Below, piece after piece: positions 11,999 to 20,655 of a stretch of 64,000 nucleotides of DNA. The position numbers were made by a program, and so were the translations under genes. Each line of letters begins with the position of its first letter. Position 1 is the stretch's first letter. Location of the stretch: positions 124,001 to 188,000 of the forward strand of contig CAVSZI010000013.1 in NCBI GenBank assembly GCA_963732345.1. Reading direction: 5' to 3'. This stretch comes from Bog-532 sp963732345 (lineage in GTDB: Bacteria; Actinomycetota; Actinomycetes; Streptosporangiales; Streptosporangiaceae). The notes under the pieces are model-generated. The model saw only the letters and a list, made by a program, of their open reading frames with translations. It did no database searches and was not told the DNA's origin.

Positions 11999-13348
11999 TC
12001 AGTTGGCCTTCAGTCGCGAAGTGCCCTGCCGGTGAGGTGGAGAAAAACCGCCTCGAGATCCGGTTCGGTGACCTGCACCGACTTGATGATCGCGCCCCGC
12101 CCCGGCCGTGCCGAAAACCCGCGAGATCACCCGCACGTACCGGCGGACGGTCTGCGGGCTGCCGGCCCAGCCGCGCTGCCGGAGCTCGGCGTGGATCTGG
12201 GAGGCGTCGGTGAGGCCCTGGTTCCACCGCTGGCAGATGTACGGCTTGAACTCGTCCAGCCTCGATTCCCGGCTCATGCCGGCCACCAGCTCATCAGCGC
12301 TGGCGGCCCGGGCGTACTTCTGCACGGTCCTGCGGTCCAGGCCGGTGGTGCGGCGGATCGCGGCCTCCGGCTGCCCGGCGTCGAGTCGCTGACGGATCTC
12401 GGCGTAGCGTTCCCTGGTGCGCCTGGCCATCTGCCGTTCCCTGCCGCACACGTCCAGGGACCCGTCCGGCACGGCCGGCGTGTCCTCATCGCCGGCAGCG
12501 TCGGCGGCGGGCTGCTCCTTCAGGCAGCCGCGGTGCCTGGTTACCGTCTTCTCGGCGTATTCTGCCAGGTTGTGCCACAGGTGCCAGCGATCGGCGACCT
12601 GGATCGCGCCCGGCGCGCCGTCCCGGGCTCCCTCGGCGTAGGCGCCGGCGCGGTCCCGGCAGATGACCTCTGCGCCAGGGCGGGCCTTCAGCCATTCCCG
12701 CAGCGTGGCCGCCTCGCGGTCCGGCAGCAGGTCGATCACGTCCCCCGACTCCGCGTCGGCCACCACCGTGCCGTACACGTGCCCCTTGCGCAGCGCGAAG
12801 TCATCCACCCGGTGACCGCCGGCGCGGCGGTGACCGGAGGGTCTGACAGCGCCATGACCAGCCGCAGCACGGTGGAGGAATGGACCGGCACGCCCACGGC
12901 GCCGGGCGGCGGCCCGCCCGGCCAGCTCCAGGCCGAAGCCGGCCAGCATGCCCAGCAGCGGCACGCTGCGCCGCCGGTACCGCTCCGACAGGCCCCCGGC
13001 CTGCTCGGCGAACGTGGCCTTCGGGCACGAGGGCTCCGGGCAGCGGAACCGGCGCACCGACAGCGCGATCAGCACCGGCCGGCCGCCGGCCGCGCCATCG
13101 GCCACCACCCGGGCGTACCCGCCATGGACCCGCGAGGACACCGCCCCGCATGCCGGGCACTGCGCCTGCGCCGCCCGGCAGCACGCCCGGATCACCACCG
13201 CGTCCCCGGTGTCCTCCACCTGCCCGACCCGCAGCCCGCGAAGGTGCGGGAACAGCATGAACAGCAGCTCCTCGCCCTGCCCGGAAACCTCCAGGACACG
13301 GCAGGCGGCGGCCGCCCCTGCGGACGGCATGGCAGACTGAAGCGGCAA
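11999..13348 (-). pseudogene. ISL3-family transposase with two compensating frameshifts and a foreign tail
   Basis: The 449-codon frame holds an N-terminal zinc-finger region (CPACG with CPEPSCPKATF), the DDE start DDFALRKG, CRDRAGAYAEGARDGAP with the second Asp, DRWHLWHN, and a C-terminal HTH. The roughly 30 codons before DDFALRKG (about 12814-12905) are read in the wrong frame. The adjacent frame gives the proper GVPVHSSTVLRLVMALSDPP, and a missing G near 12813 restores the frame. The last 35 or so codons (after RRYVRVISR, about 12105) are read through into the ABC ATPase remnant, so the native 3' end is lost. No longer a complete element. Confidence 0.8.
12010..12090 (-). pseudogene. ABC transporter ATPase, C-terminal remnant
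   Basis: The last 26 codons read AIIKSVQVTEPDLEAVFLHL, then TGRALRD and a stop. This is the distinctive end of DrrA-like ATPases that partner ABC-2 permeases. It ends 27 bases before the permease start at 11982, the normal operon spacing. Upstream, sequence changes abruptly to an ISL3-type transposase near 12105; the nucleotide-binding domain is gone. Confidence 0.8.
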
Positions 13349-13406
13349 CGAGGCTCCCGGGGCGAGAGATCTTGGCAGACCTCCGCGTCCTACCGGAGCC
13401 TCGTTG
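13344..13406. repeat. 14-bp inverted repeat flanking the 5' side of the ISL3 transposase
   Basis: GGCAACGAGGCTCC (13344-13357) faces its exact reverse complement at 13393-13406, with 35 bases between. It sits immediately upstream of the transposase start and marks the likely left boundary of the ISL3-like element, or a subterminal binding site for its transposase. No matching copy is seen on the other side, consistent with loss of that end. Confidence 0.65.
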
Positions 13407-14163
13407 CCAGATCACGCTGACACGCCGCATGTCCGCCAGATCGTCACATCCCGGCACGACCAGCCCGACCTGGCCCCTTCACCTACCGTGACCCGTCACA
13501 AAATTCGCGCAAGAGCCACCTATCGCGCGCACGGTCATGGGGGTCCCCTTCCCCGCGCCAGCGACAGGATCGTGAGCGTGCGGCTTGGCGGGAGCCGTTG
13601 CCGTGACCCTGCGACTGGTCGGCCATCGACACGGCGAGTGACCGCGCCGGGATGTCACGGACGGCAGGGCGCGCGGAACGCCGACCCGGAGCGACCGGCG
13701 TCTACGCCTGCCGCGTTGCCCACTGCACGCAGTTCCTCCAGTTATGCGTCGGCAGGATCTGGCCCGATGCGCCGGGGTGGCAGTGCCTGAACTTGCGCTC
13801 GCGATCGGGCTGCTGGGGCCGTGGGCCATGTCCAATTGTGGGAGCAGTTGCAGCATGGGGTCGCGCGTGGTGAATGGTTACGTAATGGGCGTTCGGCCGG
13901 TGCCGGGCACGTAGCTGCGGCGCAGGTTTAGGAGCCAAGGGAGCGGGTAACCGCGCGGCGATGCCCGACGCTATGAACCCGGCCTGGACGCCGCGGTCAT
14001 CGGCCACCGCCTCGGGAGTGCGCGGCATCTCCCAGCCCCCGCGCTCTATGTTCCGCTGGAATCCAGCGGTGGTCGGCCGGCGGATCGGCTGACGCCGTTT
14101 CGCGTCAGAAAGTGGCGCACGTCGACTGGCGCGGCCTCTGCCTCGTCCCGGTCAGCTCCAGGG
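13407..14163. other. Intergenic region without a supportable gene
   Basis: About 750 bases with short overlapping open frames on both strands, no ribosome-binding site paired with a convincing start, and no similarity I recognise. It lies between the ISL3 remnant and the 2TM gene and probably contains decayed sequence. Confidence 0.4.
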
Positions 14164-14454
14164 TCACGTTGCCGCTTGCCGCTGGGGCTCCTCTTCGCCG
14201 TCCGGCCGCAGCTTGCGCCGCACGTCCTCGTCCGTGATCTGGCCGCGCACCACCGCGCTGAAATGCTGGAAGCTCAAACCGATCCCCCAGCCGACGAGCG
14301 GGTACACCGGCCAGAAGAAGCCTTGTCCGGTCAGCGCCCAGATGAGCACGAACGCGGTGTTGATCACCAGGTAGGCGGCGACGTGGGCTTGAAAGTCGCG
14401 CCAGCGTTGCAGCTGCGTAGCCGTCTGCAGATAGCTGTCGTAGTTGGGATTCAA
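14164..14454 (-). CDS. 2TM-domain membrane protein
   Basis: 96 aa with two membrane helices (about 26-44 and 49-65) joined by a very short loop, and a basic N-terminal WRDFQAHVAAYLVIN motif typical of the 2TM family (PF13239). The C-terminus is charged and cytoplasmic. Such proteins often occur alone or attached to sensor kinases; function is unknown. ATG at 14454; no partner gene overlaps. Confidence 0.75.
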   Translation of the reverse strand: MNPNYDSYLQTATQLQRWRDFQAHVAAYLVINTAFVLIWALTGQGFFWPVYPLVGWGIGLSFQHFSAVVRGQITDEDVRRKLRPDGEEEPQRQAAT

Positions 14455-14688
14455 CCGCTGTTCACCGCCTCATCCGCTGACTCACCTGTCGGCCGGCCCA
14501 GCCGCCGGGGCCGATGCGCCGCCAGTGCGGGAAGTACACCGGACTGCTACGCGAGCTGTCGCGCCAGCCTCGACGATGATCCGCGCTCTGGCTGCTCTAT
14601 TGTCCGGGCATTGACCGGAAACGGCGCCAGCCGATGCGGCCCCACGCACCCGCCACCGATGCACGGCGGCCGCCCCGCCGCATCCGTG

Positions 14689-14970
14689 TCAGCCTTCCGG
14701 GCGGCGCGGCTGGCCCCAGACCCGGGTGGCCAGCTGATCGGCGAGCACTTCACCCAGCACGATCGCGATCACCATGACAGCGACCGCCCAGAACCCGTGC
14801 AGCCAGCCGGCCGTGGCGGCGATCGCGATCGCCCCCACGATACCGGCCACCGTGACCACCTGCATCAATCCGGCCGTTGCGCCAGAGGCCCGGCGCCGGG
14901 CCCAATCGCCCGGCAGCCCGGACGCAAAACAGACCGCCAAGGCGACGATCCCAGCCTCGAAGATATTCAC
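14689..14970 (-). CDS. Small hypothetical membrane protein
   Basis: 93 aa from a GTG at 14970 (VNIFEAGIVALAVCF); the frame remains open upstream to 15066 but that part looks non-coding. Three hydrophobic segments are present, at about 5-20, 35-52 and 55-75. No family recognised. It lies on the same strand as the 2TM gene, 234 bases upstream of it. The span content and start are moderately convincing. Confidence 0.5.
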   Translation of the reverse strand: MNIFEAGIVALAVCFASGLPGDWARRRASGATAGLMQVVTVAGIVGAIAIAATAGWLHGFWAVAVMVIAIVLGEVLADQLATRVWGQPRRPEG

Positions 14971-15115
14971 CGCAGACCGCCCTGAACTTCGCTCGTGCGG
15001 TTCTCGACCCATGGCATTGCCCACGGAGGACGCTGGCAAACACTTTCCCAGGGTGGACTTTAGCAAACGCGGGGCAAGTTGCTATTGGCTCCGATGAGCG
15101 CGGGGTGCCGGAAAT

Positions 15116-16801
15116 CTAGCTGGCTGCTCTGCTGGCCTGGCGCTGCAGGTGCTGGTGAACCTGCGGTACGGCCACCGATCCTTCACCCACGGCGGAGGCG
15201 ACCCGTTTCACCGACCCGGCACGCACGTCGCCGACCGCAAACACTCCCGGCACGCTGGTTTCCAGTGGAAGCGGCACCGGCTGGCCCGTTTTAGCCCGGT
15301 CCTGATCGGGCAGGTCGCGGCCGGTCAGGATGAACCCGTGCTGGTCGCGCAGAACATCGTCCGGCAGCCAGTCAGCGTGCGGGGTGGCGCCGATCATGAC
15401 GAACAGCGCCGCGGCCGGCACCGTCTCCTCGCTGCCGGTGCGCCGATCACGCACGACCAGCTCGGTGAGCCTGCGGTCACCGCGGGCGGCAGCTACCTCG
15501 GTCTGCAGCCGCGCCAGCACCGCCGGGGTGCTCTCGATCTCCTTCACGAGATAGTCGGACATGCTATTGGCCAGGCTGTCCCCACGCACCAGCAGGGTGA
15601 CGCTGCGCGCCGAGCGAGCCAGGTAGATGGCCGCCTGCCCGGCGGAGTTTCCGGCGCCGACGATGAACACGTCCCGGTCCTTGACCGCGGGTGCCTCGGA
15701 CAGCGCCGAGCCGTAGAACACACCGGCGCCGACCAAGTCGGCGATGCCCGTCGCGTCCAGCTGCCGGTAGCTGACGCCGGTGGCAAGCACCACCGCCCGG
15801 GCGCTCACCTGGCCGCCCTCGGCGAGCGTCACCGCCAGCCCATCCCCCTGGGCGGACAGTCCGGTGGCGCCATTGATGAAGACGAACTCCGCGCCGAACA
15901 TCCAGGCCTGCTGGAAGGCCCGTTCGGCCAGCTCGCTGCCGCTGATGCCAGACGGGAAGCCGAGGAAGTTACGGATGCGCGAGCTGGTGCCAGCCTGGCC
16001 GCCCATCGCCGTGCTCTCCAGCACCAGGGTGGACAGCCCTTCGGAGGCGCCATACACCGCCGCGCTCAGCCCGGCTGGGCCGGCGCCGATGACGACCAAG
16101 TCGTAGGCGTCGAGCCTAGGCCGCACCTGGGCGCCGACGGCCTCGGCGATCTCGGCCCGGGTGTAGCTGGTCAGCACCCGCCCGTCGGCCAGGAAGACAA
16201 CCGGGTTGTTGGGAACCTCGTCCAGCTGCTGGAGCAGCTCGGCGCCTTCGGGGGAGTCGGGGTCGTAAAAGGCGTAGGGGACGTTGTTGCGTTCCAGCGC
16301 GTCCCGCAGCTCGAACGAGACCGGGTCCCAGTGGTCGCCGACGATCCGGACCAGCGCGAACCCTGGAGAATTGAGCCGGGTCCAGGCCACAAGCGCCTCG
16401 CCGACCACCGGGTACAGCAGATGCTGGCGGGGCCGCCACGGCTTGGTCAGGTAGTGCTCGACGTGACCCAGCGCCATCCCCTGCGCGATGACCTCCAGCA
16501 TCCGCTGGTCGCCGTGGTCGATCAGCAGGATCCGCTTGGCGTCTGGATGGGTGGACCGGCTGCGCGCCAGCAGCTCCGAGCCCGCCATCGCCCGCATGGA
16601 CTCATAACAGATGATAAGCGCGACCTGCTCGCCCGAATCGCGCAGCGCACCCAGCCGCTCCAGCGCTGCCTGGGCCGAGGTCTCGCCCATAACCTGGTAG
16701 TCGGCACGGAAACGCCGCTCCAGGTCACCAGCCAGCGCCTCCACGACGGACGGGTCCTCATCGACGACGAAGAAGATCGGCTGGGAGAGCGGCTCGGTCA
16801 T
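15116..16801 (-). CDS. Pseudo-receiver / thioredoxin-fold / FAD-dependent thioredoxin-reductase-like fusion
   Basis: 561 aa. Residues 8-135 have a response-regulator fold, with the acidic pair at D14/E15 and the KPW Lys near 129, but Tyr66 occupies the usual phospho-Asp position (ALIICYESM), so phosphotransfer is unlikely. Residues about 150-225 form a glutaredoxin-like fold without CxxC. Residues about 232-550 are a two-dinucleotide-domain flavoprotein: FAD motif VIGAGPAGLSAAVYG, NADPH motif VGAGNSAGQAA and a GVFAVGDVR FAD-binding end. The redox CxxC of true thioredoxin reductases is absent. This fusion type is known in actinobacteria as a putative redox regulator; its acceptor is unknown. 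ATG at 16801 with AGGTCC upstream. Monocistronic. Confidence 0.88.
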   Translation of the reverse strand: MTEPLSQPIFFVVDEDPSVVEALAGDLERRFRADYQVMGETSAQAALERLGALRDSGEQVALIICYESMRAMAGSELLARSRSTHPDAKRILLIDHGDQRMLEVIAQGMALGHVEHYLTKPWRPRQHLLYPVVGEALVAWTRLNSPGFALVRIVGDHWDPVSFELRDALERNNVPYAFYDPDSPEGAELLQQLDEVPNNPVVFLADGRVLTSYTRAEIAEAVGAQVRPRLDAYDLVVIGAGPAGLSAAVYGASEGLSTLVLESTAMGGQAGTSSRIRNFLGFPSGISGSELAERAFQQAWMFGAEFVFINGATGLSAQGDGLAVTLAEGGQVSARAVVLATGVSYRQLDATGIADLVGAGVFYGSALSEAPAVKDRDVFIVGAGNSAGQAAIYLARSARSVTLLVRGDSLANSMSDYLVKEIESTPAVLARLQTEVAAARGDRRLTELVVRDRRTGSEETVPAAALFVMIGATPHADWLPDDVLRDQHGFILTGRDLPDQDRAKTGQPVPLPLETSVPGVFAVGDVRAGSVKRVASAVGEGSVAVPQVHQHLQRQASRAAS

Positions 16802-16991
16802 GGCAGGACCTCCAGACGCGGGCGTACACGACAGCCTTCACCCGACGGGGCTATGCGCTGGCAGAACAGCCGTCTAATCAGCCTACGTCGGCGCCCGCTC
16901 CGGCCGGCGGCGGGACGGGCTGCGATGCACCACACCGGGCCCCTCCGCCCGCCAGGCGCCGCCACCAACCCGCAGCATCATCCCGCCGCCG

Positions 16992-17125
16992 GTGCAGGCA
17001 TACATCGACGGCATACCACCCGGGCACCGGCCGTTGTTCGACCGGATTCACCGGCTGATTCTCCAGGCGCAGCCTGGCGCGGAGGTCACTCTGTCCTGAA
17101 AGATTCCCGCTTACAAGGCCGGGAA
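16992..17125 (+). pseudogene. DUF1801 (YdhG-like) N-terminal fragment
   Basis: The frame reads VQAYIDGIPPGHRPLFDRIH, RLILQAQPGAEVTLS, then a TGA at 17097 exactly where the family has Tyr, followed by KIPAYKAGK in the same frame. This is the conserved N-terminus of DUF1801 proteins, with a nonsense mutation and no C-terminal half. A decayed gene. Confidence 0.65.
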
Positions 17126-17273
17126 GCAACGCCCGGACGTCGGCCGAGTAGCCGCAGTGCTGGCGAAGCGCGGCGGGCGGACCGTCGACTCACCCCTGCC
17201 GGCCCAGCCGCATCAGGGAGCGGCGCCGGGCAAATCCTCCCTGCCCGCGGCCGCTTGCGCTGGACCTGTCAGC

Positions 17274-17372
17274 TCAGGCCGTTTCGGCAAGGACCTGGTG
17301 CAGCACACTGCCGAACTGCTCCGGCAACGCCACGAACCCGCTGTGATCACCGGGGAACTCGACCACCCATCG
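17274..17372 (-). pseudogene. Alpha/beta-hydrolase C-terminal tail fragment
   Basis: The last 32 codons before the stop at 17274 read RWVVEFPGDHSGFVALPEQF then GSVLHQVLAETA. The GDHSGF motif supplies the His of an alpha/beta-hydrolase triad near its C-terminus. Upstream in the same frame the sequence is transposase, so the rest of the hydrolase is missing. Confidence 0.55.
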
Positions 17373-17375
17373 CGC

Positions 17376-17813
17376 AAGATCTCCAGCACCAGGCTTCACG
17401 TGCGCGGAGGCCGTGCTGGTCACGGGCAGGCCGGCGATCATGACGTCCTCGTTTGCCCAGCGGGCCGCCGCCAGCTTCGACGACGGCGCCAGCGCCCGGT
17501 TCGCCGCCAGCGCGAACAGCACGCGCTCCGCCGAGTCGTCCAGGCGCCGGCCCTTCAGCAGCCGGCGCATCTCCCGGCCGATGCCCAGCCGTGTCCACAG
17601 CCCGTCCAGCGCCCAGGCGGCTCGGATCCCGGCGGGCGCGGCCCGGCCGGGCTTCTCGGTTCTGCTCTTGACGAGCACGGCGACCCGACGGCAAAGCCAG
17701 CCCGTAGTCACTGCGCTGCGGTTCCGGTACAGGCGGCCGCGGTAGCTGCCGTCACGGGGCCGCCCGTGCCCGGGCGCATCCAGCGTCTGGGAAGTCGTCC
17801 AAGCCACGCTCAT
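17376..17813 (-). pseudogene. IS1634-type transposase N-terminal remnant
   Basis: The frame contains RLGIGREMRRLLKGRRLDDS, AERVLFALAANRALAPSSKL and AAARWANEDVMIAGLP, the N-terminal region of IS4/IS1634 transposases. The DDE core is absent. It runs in frame into the hydrolase tail at about 17375, making a chimeric open frame with no expected function. Confidence 0.65.
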
Positions 17814-18040
17814 CAGCGTGCCTCAGGAAGCGGCACGGAAGAAGAGGGCGCCGAGCGGGGCTCGGTCACCGACATCTACCTGCCGCGGTGGTTCGCCCGC
17901 AACCTTCCCGCCATCCACGTCCCGCTGATCGGCCTGGCCGCATTTCTCCACGCCAGAAACCTGCGGATCCGGCGCTGACCCGGCCGGTCGTTGCCAGCGG
18001 GCGCGGCCGAGCCCGCCCGGCGCTGCGGGCCCCAGCGATT

Positions 18041-19946
18041 GATCCTGGTGGTTAATTGGCGACGCACCGGGCGAGGTGTTCGATCCGGGCGGTGCTGATG
18101 GCCGTGATTCCTTGCTGCGGTCGTTCTTTCCCCTCGTCCCGGCCGCAGAATGGGTGTGTCATGTCTATGCAGCCTGTTCCCTGGCCGGAGCCGGATCCGC
18201 AGATCGCGGCGGCGATCAAGGCGATGTACAGATCCCGGAAGACCGAGCGGCCGCTGGCGGTGGAGATCCGCGAGCGGCTGGGCCAGTGGCTGGCTGATGA
18301 GGATTTCGCGGCCGCGTTCGGGATCCGGGGCCGGCCGGGCTGGCCGCCGTCGCGGCTGGCGCTGGTGACCGTCTTGCAGCGGGCGGAGAAGCTGACCGAC
18401 CGGCTGGCGGCCGGGGCGGTGCGGGCCCGGCTGGACTGGAAGTACCTGCTGGGATTGTCGCTGGATGACCCCGGGTTCGATCACACGGTGCTGGCGGAGT
18501 TCCGTGGCAAGGCGGCGGAGGCGGGGCTGGAGCAGGTGGTGCTGGACGCGCTGCTGGTGCGCCTGGTATCTGCGGGCCTGGTCAAGGCGGGCGGGAAGCA
18601 GCGCACCGATTCCACGCACGTGATCGCCACGGTGGCGGCGCTGAACCGGCTAGAGCTGGCCGGGGAGAGCGTGCGCGCCGCGGTGGAGGCCCTGGCGGCG
18701 GCGCATCCGGACTGGCTGGCGCAGCGGATCTGCGTGCCGGACTGGACCCACCGCTACGGCACGCCGTTGACGGCCTGGCGGCCCCCGGCCTCGCAGGCGA
18801 AACAGGACGAGCTGGCCGTCGCCTACGCCCGCGACGGGTACGCGCTGCTGGAAGCGGTCTACGCCGGGTCCTCGCCGGCGTGGCTGCGGGAGCTACCTGC
18901 GGTGGACGTGCTGCGCCGGGTGCTGGTGCAGAACTACACCCGCACCATCACCGGGAACGGGCGGGAGGTGATCAAGCGGCGGGAGAAGGAACCAGATGGT
19001 AACGGTCTCCCGCCTGGCCATGCCCGGATCGCCTCTCCGTATGATCTCGATGCCCGCTGGGGCGTCAAGCGGGACACCTTCTGGCTGGGATACAAGCTGC
19101 ACGTCACCGAGACCTGCGACGACGAGCCGCGGTGCGGCTGCCCTGCCGCAGGTGACGGCGGGACCGGCCGGCGCGGCCATGACCAGGACTGCGCGGCCCC
19201 GGCGTTCCCGAACCTGATCACGCACGTGGCCACCACCGATGCCACGGTGACCGATAACCAGATGACCAGCGTCATCCATGACGATCTGGCGGGAAAGACC
19301 CTGGCCCCGGGACGGCACTACCTCGATTCGGGGTACCTCAGCGCCGCCCTGGTGGTCAGCGAGGCCGCCAGGCACGGCATCGCGCTCATCGGCCCACTGC
19401 TGGCCGATACCTCCGCCCAGGCCCGCGCGGGCAAGGGCTACGCCCGCGCCGACTTCACCATCGACTACGGCAACCGCACCGTCACCTGCCCGCAAGGAAA
19501 CACCTCGGCGTCCTGGACGCCGTGCACTCAACGAGGCAACGACGCCATCGTGGTGCACTTCTCCGCCGCCAGCTGCGGGCCCTGCCCAGCCCGCGCCCTG
19601 TGCACCACCGGGAAACGGCGCCAGCTCACCCTGCCGCCCCGCGACCTCGCCGAAGCCCAGGCCGCCGCCCGCGCCGCGGACAAGACCATCCCGTTCCAGG
19701 CGGACTACGCTCGCCGCGCCGGCGTCGAGGGCACCATGCACCAGGCCACCAGTCACGGCGCGCGCCGCGCCCGCTACCGCGGCCTGCCGAAAACCCGCCT
19801 CGACCACGTGTACATGGCCTGCGCGCTCAACCTGCTCCGGCTGCACGCCTACTGGACCGGCACCCCGCTGGACCGGAGGCGAACAAGCCACCTGGCACGC
19901 CTCGAACTCAGCCGCGCCGCATAACTGCGAATTAACCACCAGGATC
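18041..19946 (+). mobile_element. Intact IS1182-family insertion sequence with 6-bp target duplication
   Basis: 1906-bp element. Terminal inverted repeats are perfect over 17 bp: GATCCTGGTGGTTAATT at 18041-18057 and its reverse complement at 19930-19946. The 6-mer GCGATT is directly repeated immediately outside both ends (18035-18040 and 19947-19952), the signature of a transposition event. It contains one intact transposase. The ends and duplication are undamaged, so insertion is recent compared with the other IS remnants nearby. Confidence 0.92.
18161..19924 (+). CDS. IS1182-family transposase
   Basis: 587 aa. N-terminal DUF772 domain (about 10-100), then the DDE core. KQRTDSTHV carries the first Asp (near residue 150). 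The middle Asp region is WGVKRDTFWLGYKLHVTE with HYLDSGYLSA, and the catalytic Glu is in the GVEGTMHQATSHGARRARY segment near 528. A CGPCPARALC cysteine cluster lies before the end, as in family members. No frameshift or internal stop. The ATG at 18161 was chosen because sequence before it belongs to the IS end. The C-terminal stop is five bases before the right inverted repeat. Confidence 0.92.
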   Translation: MSMQPVPWPEPDPQIAAAIKAMYRSRKTERPLAVEIRERLGQWLADEDFAAAFGIRGRPGWPPSRLALVTVLQRAEKLTDRLAAGAVRARLDWKYLLGLSLDDPGFDHTVLAEFRGKAAEAGLEQVVLDALLVRLVSAGLVKAGGKQRTDSTHVIATVAALNRLELAGESVRAAVEALAAAHPDWLAQRICVPDWTHRYGTPLTAWRPPASQAKQDELAVAYARDGYALLEAVYAGSSPAWLRELPAVDVLRRVLVQNYTRTITGNGREVIKRREKEPDGNGLPPGHARIASPYDLDARWGVKRDTFWLGYKLHVTETCDDEPRCGCPAAGDGGTGRRGHDQDCAAPAFPNLITHVATTDATVTDNQMTSVIHDDLAGKTLAPGRHYLDSGYLSAALVVSEAARHGIALIGPLLADTSAQARAGKGYARADFTIDYGNRTVTCPQGNTSASWTPCTQRGNDAIVVHFSAASCGPCPARALCTTGKRRQLTLPPRDLAEAQAAARAADKTIPFQADYARRAGVEGTMHQATSHGARRARYRGLPKTRLDHVYMACALNLLRLHAYWTGTPLDRRRTSHLARLELSRAA

Positions 19947-19952
19947 GCGATT

Positions 19953-20166
19953 AAGCGGAAACCAAACGTAAGCCACGACTGCCGATCACGCCATGTCACG
20001 GCCATCCGAAAGCGGGGCGATGCCGAGCACCAAAGACCCACATCCTCCCTGCCGACTCGGCGTGGGCTGCAGTCGCATCGACCACGACGGTGAGTGCGCG
20101 CATATCATCCTGCTGTGGGCGCTGCCTGGCAGGAAGAGAGTTTGCGTTGACGGCTTGGCCGCCCGA
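19953..20166. other. Short unannotated spacer
   Basis: Sequence between the IS1182 element and the SRPBCC remnant. A 60-codon plus-strand frame (19993-20175) has Cys/His content (CRLGVGCSRIDHDGEC) but no start signal or recognised family; left uncalled. Confidence 0.3.
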
Positions 20167-20655
20167 TCAGCCTGACGGCTCAACGGTGGTGGCCAATCCC
20201 GGTAGCGGGGTCGGTTCTGCCCGGGCTCTGATCCCGAGCAGCATCCGCCGTTCCATGATGAATGCGCCAGGGTCGGCCAGCGCGATCCACAGCGCGCTGG
20301 CCGGGGTGATGTGCCACCGGGCGTGCCACCGGCTGATCAGCCGGCAGCTGCGCTGATCGAGCGTCTCAACGGCCAGGCACCATGACGTGGTGCCGTCCGG
20401 GGCGCGGGCGACGAAGAAGTGGCCGTTCTCGACGGCGACGACCTCGAAGCCGGAACCGGGCATCATGAGAATCTGATCGCCGGGGCGCAGGTGCTGCCAC
20501 TCGGGCCGGATCTGCTCGGCGCTGCGCCGTCCATCGTTGTCGAGCCAGTCGTAGCTGTACCAGCCTGCTCGCCCGTAACCGAGCTGAGTTAGCCACGGCC
20601 ATACCTGATCGGCGGGGGCACCGATGGTGACGGCACGGGTGGTGGGGCGGGTGCG
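20167..20655 (-). pseudogene. SRPBCC-family protein, 5'-truncated
   Basis: The coding signal is clear from ARTRPTTRAVTIGAPADQVW through PWLTQLGYGRAGWYSYDWL to a stop at 20167. This is an SRPBCC (polyketide cyclase/START-like) domain: a beta strand, then the APxxxVWPWL helix, then G-rich and DWL segments. The usual N-terminal 20-30 residues and any ATG or GTG start are missing. Its 5' end overlaps, in another frame, the last codons of the DUF4389 gene. It may be expressed only by coupling or frameshifting; more likely it is a deletion junction. Confidence 0.6.

Noticed and set aside
15149..17443. 764-codon plus-strand frame over the flavoprotein gene
   Set aside because: The minus-strand protein has clear FAD and NADPH motifs; the plus frame has none and runs across an intergenic region.
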